IMG/VR virus record: IMGVR_UViG_3300042890_002246
Coordinates: 1-25,145 of that record
From: a virus
Length of the DNA stretch: 25,145 nucleotides
Direction: 5' to 3' (one strand)
The position numbers and the translations under genes are program-made. Below the pieces are notes generated by a model. That model did no database searches. It saw only the letters and a program-made list of their open reading frames with translations, and had not been told where the DNA came from. How positions within the stretch are numbered: position 1 is the first letter of the stretch; every line of letters begins with the position of its first letter. Of the stretch, positions 22,606 to 25,145 are shown one piece after another.

Positions 22606-22632
22606 TAGCACAAGGATTATTAAAAATTACAC

Positions 22633-22661
22633 TTGACTTCACTACAACTTTGGTGTATAAT
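22633..22661 (+). promoter_or_regulatory. Strong sigma70 promoter of the putative large RNA
   Basis: TTGACT (22633-22638), 17-base spacer, TATAAT (22656-22661) on the plus strand; transcription would start near 22668. No gene with a ribosome binding site follows until 23431, beyond a terminator. A 7-base-arm palindrome AAAGAAC-TT-GTTCTTT at 22676-22691, just after the start, might be an operator, although it overlaps an RNA stem. Confidence 0.88.
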
Positions 22662-23139
22662 TGGTTTTGCTAGGGAAAGAACTTGTTCTTTAATTATAAT
22701 CGGTTGTTTCGGATAACCAATCTTTCCCTATCCCTTAACAGGTCATGCTAGGTCTGATGGATTTCAGACACACAAGTGATTCATAACTCTTCACTGCATG
22801 AAGCAAGTTTCAGTAGGTAATGCCTGAAGCAAGCACCTGACGACTGCGCCATTGTCGAATAAAGGGCCGTAAGGTAGTTCACTCTTGGGTGAATTGCAGT
22901 GACGGAAAAGGGCACATAGGTGGTTGCGTAAAAACCCTGCCTTTGTGTTGAACACTGCTGCAACGAATGCTTTAGCAACATTCTCGCAAGAACTTCAGGA
23001 TGATGCAATTTGTACTTTTGTGCATGCATTAAAAAATTATATCCTAAGCAAAAAATACCCTGTCTTTTAGAGCACTATTCAATAAATAAAATTGATTTAG
23101 TTCTCCTAAAAGGCAGTATTGTATTCTGCTTAGGATGAT

Positions 23140-23325
23140 ATCTTTAACTTAAGGTTAATTACTATTTTACTTATTATCTTTATTAAGTACTCTTAAGGTA
23201 TTAACCTTAGTATAACTGTGAGTTTAACCTAAGTATAAGCTAAGAGCTTTAACCTTAGTAAATATCTTTATTTATCTATTTACCTATCTATATTATATTT
23301 ATTTATATATTATCTTTATCTTAAG
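23140..23325. repeat. AT-rich tract with TTAACCTTAG repeats
   Basis: TTAACCTTAGTA occurs at 23201-23212 and 23249-23260, a variant (TTTAACCTAAGTATA) at 23223-23237, and inverted forms at 23148-23158 and 23192-23199. They can pair into nested hairpins in RNA. About 65 bases of almost pure A/T follow (23260-23325). The mix of short repeats and an A/T block also resembles a replication origin. No gene seen. Confidence 0.55.
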
Positions 23326-23329
23326 AGAC

Positions 23330-23365
23330 AACCCCTTGGTGAAAGCTAAGGGGTTTTTCTTTTTG
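23330..23365 (+). terminator. Strong intrinsic terminator of the putative large RNA
   Basis: AACCCCUUGG-UGAAAG-CUAAGGGGUU, a 10-bp stem (one G-U pair), followed by UUUCUUUUUG. It closes the transcript begun near 22668 and lies 10 bases before the next promoter. Confidence 0.93.
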
Positions 23366-23374
23366 TCTTTTCTA

Positions 23375-23403
23375 TTGACATAAGTAATCATTTATGCTAT
23401 AAT
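23375..23403 (+). promoter_or_regulatory. Consensus sigma70 promoter for the 92-aa / PhoH / ClpP operon
   Basis: TTGACA (23375-23380), 17-base spacer, TATAAT (23398-23403): perfect in both boxes. Start near 23410, followed by AAAGGAG and the ATG at 23431. Confidence 0.93.
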
Positions 23404-23430
23404 TTGTTTTATTATTTATAAAGGAGTATT

Positions 23431-23709
23431 ATGACTGAATTAGTTAAACGAATTGAAACATACAGCTTGTATGAGTTTTGTGATAAAGTGCAAGAAGCTA
23501 TTAAAGAAGGTTGGGTCTTTGACTTTGAATCAAATGAAAACTTCCCTACTGCATTTGGTTCATTGATTGTAGCAGGTATGGTTAAAGTCAAGGTTGAAGA
23601 AGTTCCTGAAGAAAACGAAGATCAACTTGAACTTGACCTTGGGATTTCATACGAAGAAGCTCAAGGTACAAAACCAGAGAAGACTCGCAAAGTTAAGGTT
23701 TCTAAATAA
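23431..23709 (+). CDS. Unknown acidic protein, 92 aa
   Basis: I do not recognise this protein. It reads MTELVKRIETYSLYEFCDKVQEAIKEGWVFDFESNENFPTAFGSLIVAGMVK, then an acidic stretch (VEEVPEENEDQLELDLGISYEE) and a basic tail (KPEKTRKVKVSK). The first half looks like a small alpha-beta domain ('f.d.vqeAik.GW.f......P..fG'), the second half disordered. It is led by a perfect promoter and an AAAGGAG site, so strong expression is likely, perhaps early. First gene of the plus-strand operon with PhoH and a ClpP-like protease. Confidence 0.85.
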   Translation: MTELVKRIETYSLYEFCDKVQEAIKEGWVFDFESNENFPTAFGSLIVAGMVKVKVEEVPEENEDQLELDLGISYEEAQGTKPEKTRKVKVSK

Positions 23710-23710
23710 G

Positions 23711-23780
23711 AGTATCCGAAACCTTCGGTTACGAATAATTAAACAAATAAAGGGGTATAAGTATCCGAACCTTCGGTTAC
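23711..23780 (+). promoter_or_regulatory. Duplicated hairpins; second one bridges PhoH ribosome site to its ATG
   Basis: GTATCCGAA-ACC-TTCGGTTAC (23712-23732) and GTATCCGAA-CC-TTCGGTTAC (23761-23780) are near-identical imperfect palindromes. The first begins 3 bases after the 92-aa stop. The only good ribosome binding site, AAAGGGG (23749-23755), is 32 bases before the PhoH ATG; folding the second hairpin out leaves about 12 bases (5 before plus 7 after), a workable distance. Phage T4 gene 25 is a known case of such a hairpin-assisted start. Confidence 0.6.
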
Positions 23781-23787
23781 TAGTATT

Positions 23788-24564
23788 ATGAAAAGAAGAG
23801 AAAAAACACAGGATCTAAGAGTTCAAAAAGAAAAGTTCGCTAGAGTTCAATTCCCTGCATTAGTACCCCTTAATGACAGACAATCTCAGTTGCTTGAAGC
23901 TCTTAAGTACAACTCTTTGGTTGTTGCGAAAGGAAGCGCAGGTACAGGTAAAACTCTACTAGCTTGCTGGCATAGTGCTAAGAAGTTGCACTACGGTGAT
24001 ATTAAAAAGGTAGTTCTAATCCGAGCTTACCAACCCCTAGCAGGAAGAAGCATTGGTTTCCTCCCAGGTACTGCTGAAGAAAAGCTAATTCCTTTTTATC
24101 AACAAATGCTTGATTACTTTGAGGATTACTTAGGTAAAGCTAGCACGGAGATTCATGTAAAGAACAAAACTATAGAAATCTGCAGCCTAGAAACTATCCG
24201 AGGTAGAAGCTGGAATGATGCAATAATTATTGTTGATGAATCACAGAATCTTTATGTTCCTGAAGTTCAAGCTTTAGTTACTCGCGTAGGGACTAACTCC
24301 CAGATTGTATTTTGCGGAGATAACACAGGTCCACAAACTGATGTTAAAAAAGGTATTGATGGTCTAACATATCTTGAAAAAGTCTGTACTAAATACAGCA
24401 TTAGTGACTGCAGCTTTACTACTTTCGAAAGAGAGCATGTGGTTAGAAGTGGATTAACTAAAGAATTTGTTATTGCATTTGAAAATGAACTAGAGGAAGA
24501 AATCAAAGGTACTGCTATCGTAAAAGAAGTTCAAAGTATCTCAACCAAGAAGGGAAGCAGATGA
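23788..24564 (+). CDS. phoH: PhoH-like ATPase
   Basis: The 258-aa protein has a Walker A GSAGTGKT (49-56), the PhoH-typical VVLIRAYQPLAGRSIGFLPGTAEEKLIPFYQQMLD (75-109), RGRSWNDAIIIVDESQNL (138-155, Walker B) and IVFCGDNTGPQTD (173-185). PhoH proteins are RNA/DNA-linked ATPases common in phages; their role in infection is unsettled, with phosphate-stress or RNA-handling proposals. Start is fixed at ATG 23788, as no ATG, GTG or TTG lies between it and the in-frame stop at 23758. Its ribosome binding site appears to act through a hairpin. The stop overlaps the ClpP-like start (ATGA), coupling the two. Confidence 0.93.
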   Translation: MKRREKTQDLRVQKEKFARVQFPALVPLNDRQSQLLEALKYNSLVVAKGSAGTGKTLLACWHSAKKLHYGDIKKVVLIRAYQPLAGRSIGFLPGTAEEKLIPFYQQMLDYFEDYLGKASTEIHVKNKTIEICSLETIRGRSWNDAIIIVDESQNLYVPEVQALVTRVGTNSQIVFCGDNTGPQTDVKKGIDGLTYLEKVCTKYSISDCSFTTFEREHVVRSGLTKEFVIAFENELEEEIKGTAIVKEVQSISTKKGSR

Positions 24565-25145
24565 AATACGATTTAAATAAAAAGTACTTGAATAATTTAG
24601 TTATTAATAAAAGAAACTCAGATGAAGATGACGAAGGGTTTCCTGCATTTGCTCAGCAGCAGCATTTACCTTTCTTTGAAAATACTCAAACTAGTACATG
24701 CATTAAAGCTTACCTTGATGAAACTATTAAAGAAGCTAAGTACTACAGAAATTGGATATCTTCGGTTGAATCCTTATCAGAAAACGATATGGTTTACCTT
24801 AGCGTAAATAGCTATGGTGGGTATCTAGACGGTGCTATTGCTATTATTAATGCAATGAAAAGCACAGAAGCTAGTGTTCATGTTTGCTTGGATGGAGTAG
24901 CTGCATCTGCTGCGTCTTTAATCGCATTGGCTTCACCTTCCGTAAGTGTATCTCCTTATGCTTCAATGATGATTCATGCCGCTACCTTTGGTGCGTTCGG
25001 TAAGCAGTCGGATGTGATCTCTCATGCTTCATTTATTGACAAGCAAGTAAAAGTGCTAATGAATGAAATTTATAAGGATTTTCTCACTGAGAAGGAATTT
25101 GAAGAAGTAATCGTAGGTAGAGAGATCTGGTTCGATGCAGAAGAG
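24561..25145 (+). CDS. ClpP-like serine protease, 3' end cut by window
   Basis: I translated 195 codons from ATG 24561 to the window edge without a stop. After a non-conserved N-terminus of about 45 residues come VYLSVNSYGGYLDGAIAIINAMK (78-100, the 'iNSpGG' oxyanion element), DGVAASAASLIALA (111-124) with nucleophile S116, and YASMMIHAATFGAFG (133-147) with catalytic H139. VGREIWFDAEE (185-195) fits the 'GR..w..a.EA' block near the third catalytic residue. ClpP-type peptidases form barrels and need an unfoldase; phage versions often serve head maturation, but here a separate XkdF protease exists and this gene is with PhoH on the other strand. It may act on host proteins or with host Clp ATPases. 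GGGA site upstream, ATGA overlap with PhoH. Confidence 0.88.
   Translation, partial: MKYDLNKKYLNNLVINKRNSDEDDEGFPAFAQQQHLPFFENTQTSTCIKAYLDETIKEAKYYRNWISSVESLSENDMVYLSVNSYGGYLDGAIAIINAMKSTEASVHVCLDGVAASAASLIALASPSVSVSPYASMMIHAATFGAFGKQSDVISHASFIDKQVKVLMNEIYKDFLTEKEFEEVIVGREIWFDAEE

Larger units (their letters stand above)
22668..23365 (+). ncRNA. Putative large structured non-coding RNA, about 700 nt
   Basis: Promoter and terminator bound a stretch without a credible gene on the plus strand. Helices I can pair by eye: TAGGGAAAGA/TCTTTCCCTA (22671-22680 with 22721-22730) enclosing GGTTGT/ATAACC; GTCTGA/TCAGAC (22752/22764); AACT-CTTCA/TGAAG-CA-AGTT (22785-22809); GTTTCAG/CTGAAGC (22807/22824, an alternative to part of the last); CCGT/ACGG enclosing TTCACT/GGTGAA (22867-22905); CACAUAGG/CCUUUGUG enclosing GGTT/AACC (22913-22947); GAATG/CATTC (22965/22979); ATGCA-TGTAC/GTGCA-TGCAT (23003-23029); and ATCCTAAGCA/TGCTTAGGAT (23041/23127) enclosing an 11-bp CTGTCTTTTAG helix (23060/23106). 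From 22740 to 23030 the base composition is visibly richer in GC than the flanks, as in folded RNAs of AT-rich genomes. Size, phage setting and nearby tRNAs recall GOLLD and ROOL RNAs; I cannot match a consensus. Confidence 0.65.

Noticed and set aside
22781-23029. 82-codon open frame on the minus strand
   Set aside because: It has no ribosome binding site, lies opposite a strong promoter and inside the helix-rich region, and its product shows no protein-like pattern; the frame is explained by RNA structure and higher GC.
22668-23365. RNase P RNA, tmRNA, 6S RNA or group I intron
   Set aside because: I looked for their hallmark conserved strings and for split genes on either side and found none; group I core elements are not recognisable.
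1-25145. CRISPR array, insertion sequence, integrase or attachment site
   Set aside because: No regularly spaced repeats, transposase or recombinase gene was found; the tRNA fragment alone does not make an attachment site.

Overview
The window is part of a tailed double-stranded DNA bacteriophage genome (Caudoviricetes). The evidence is a full packaging and head-neck gene set (small and large terminase, portal, XkdF-type prohead protease, scaffold-like protein, lambda gpD-like decoration protein, lambda gpE-like major capsid protein, neck proteins, tail tube), free-standing homing endonucleases and a phage tRNA cluster. The DNA is AT-rich. Seven consensus-like sigma70 promoters with exact 17-base spacers and strong AAGGAG-type ribosome binding sites point to a bacterial host with ordinary sigma70 transcription, plausibly a proteobacterium. 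The host itself cannot be named from sequence. The neck and tail genes fit a siphovirus best, but no tail-tape or sheath gene is inside the window to decide.

Layout. From 22,555 down to 1 everything reads leftward (minus strand): a degenerate HNH-like gene, a small zinc-ribbon gene, a tRNA cluster (Thr, Glu, an aberrant Met, a divergent Tyr, and a tRNA 5'-half fragment), a structured leader, small and large terminase, portal and a ChaB-like protein. Then comes a block of fibre or adhesin genes (head-fibre-like 465 aa, two small structural proteins, 760 aa, a 969 aa fibre with an intramolecular chaperone, three tandem paralogues of about 120 aa, and a 385 aa fibre) and a 50-aa gene. The head morphogenesis and neck operon follows: protease, GIY-YIG insertion, scaffold with a probable nested start, decoration protein, major capsid, two terminator hairpins, adaptor, closure, tail completion, tail terminator, HNH insertion, tail tube (cut by the window edge). 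The adhesin block thus lies between the portal and the prohead protease.

From about 22,630 rightward the strand switches. A strong plus-strand promoter opens a stretch of about 700 bases without a credible gene. It is rich in hairpins and ends in a strong intrinsic terminator. I read it as one large structured non-coding RNA, resembling in size, context and ornateness the phage-associated GOLLD and ROOL RNA classes, though I cannot assign it to either. A second plus-strand promoter then drives a 92-aa unknown protein, a PhoH-like ATPase whose ribosome binding site appears to be brought to its start codon by a hairpin, and a ClpP-like serine protease that runs off the right edge.

How it works together: terminase and portal package DNA; protease and scaffold build and mature a gpE/gpD capsid; the neck genes join it to the tail; the fibre block supplies receptor-binding parts. 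The plus-strand genes (PhoH, ClpP-like) are probably host-takeover or metabolic functions transcribed at another time.
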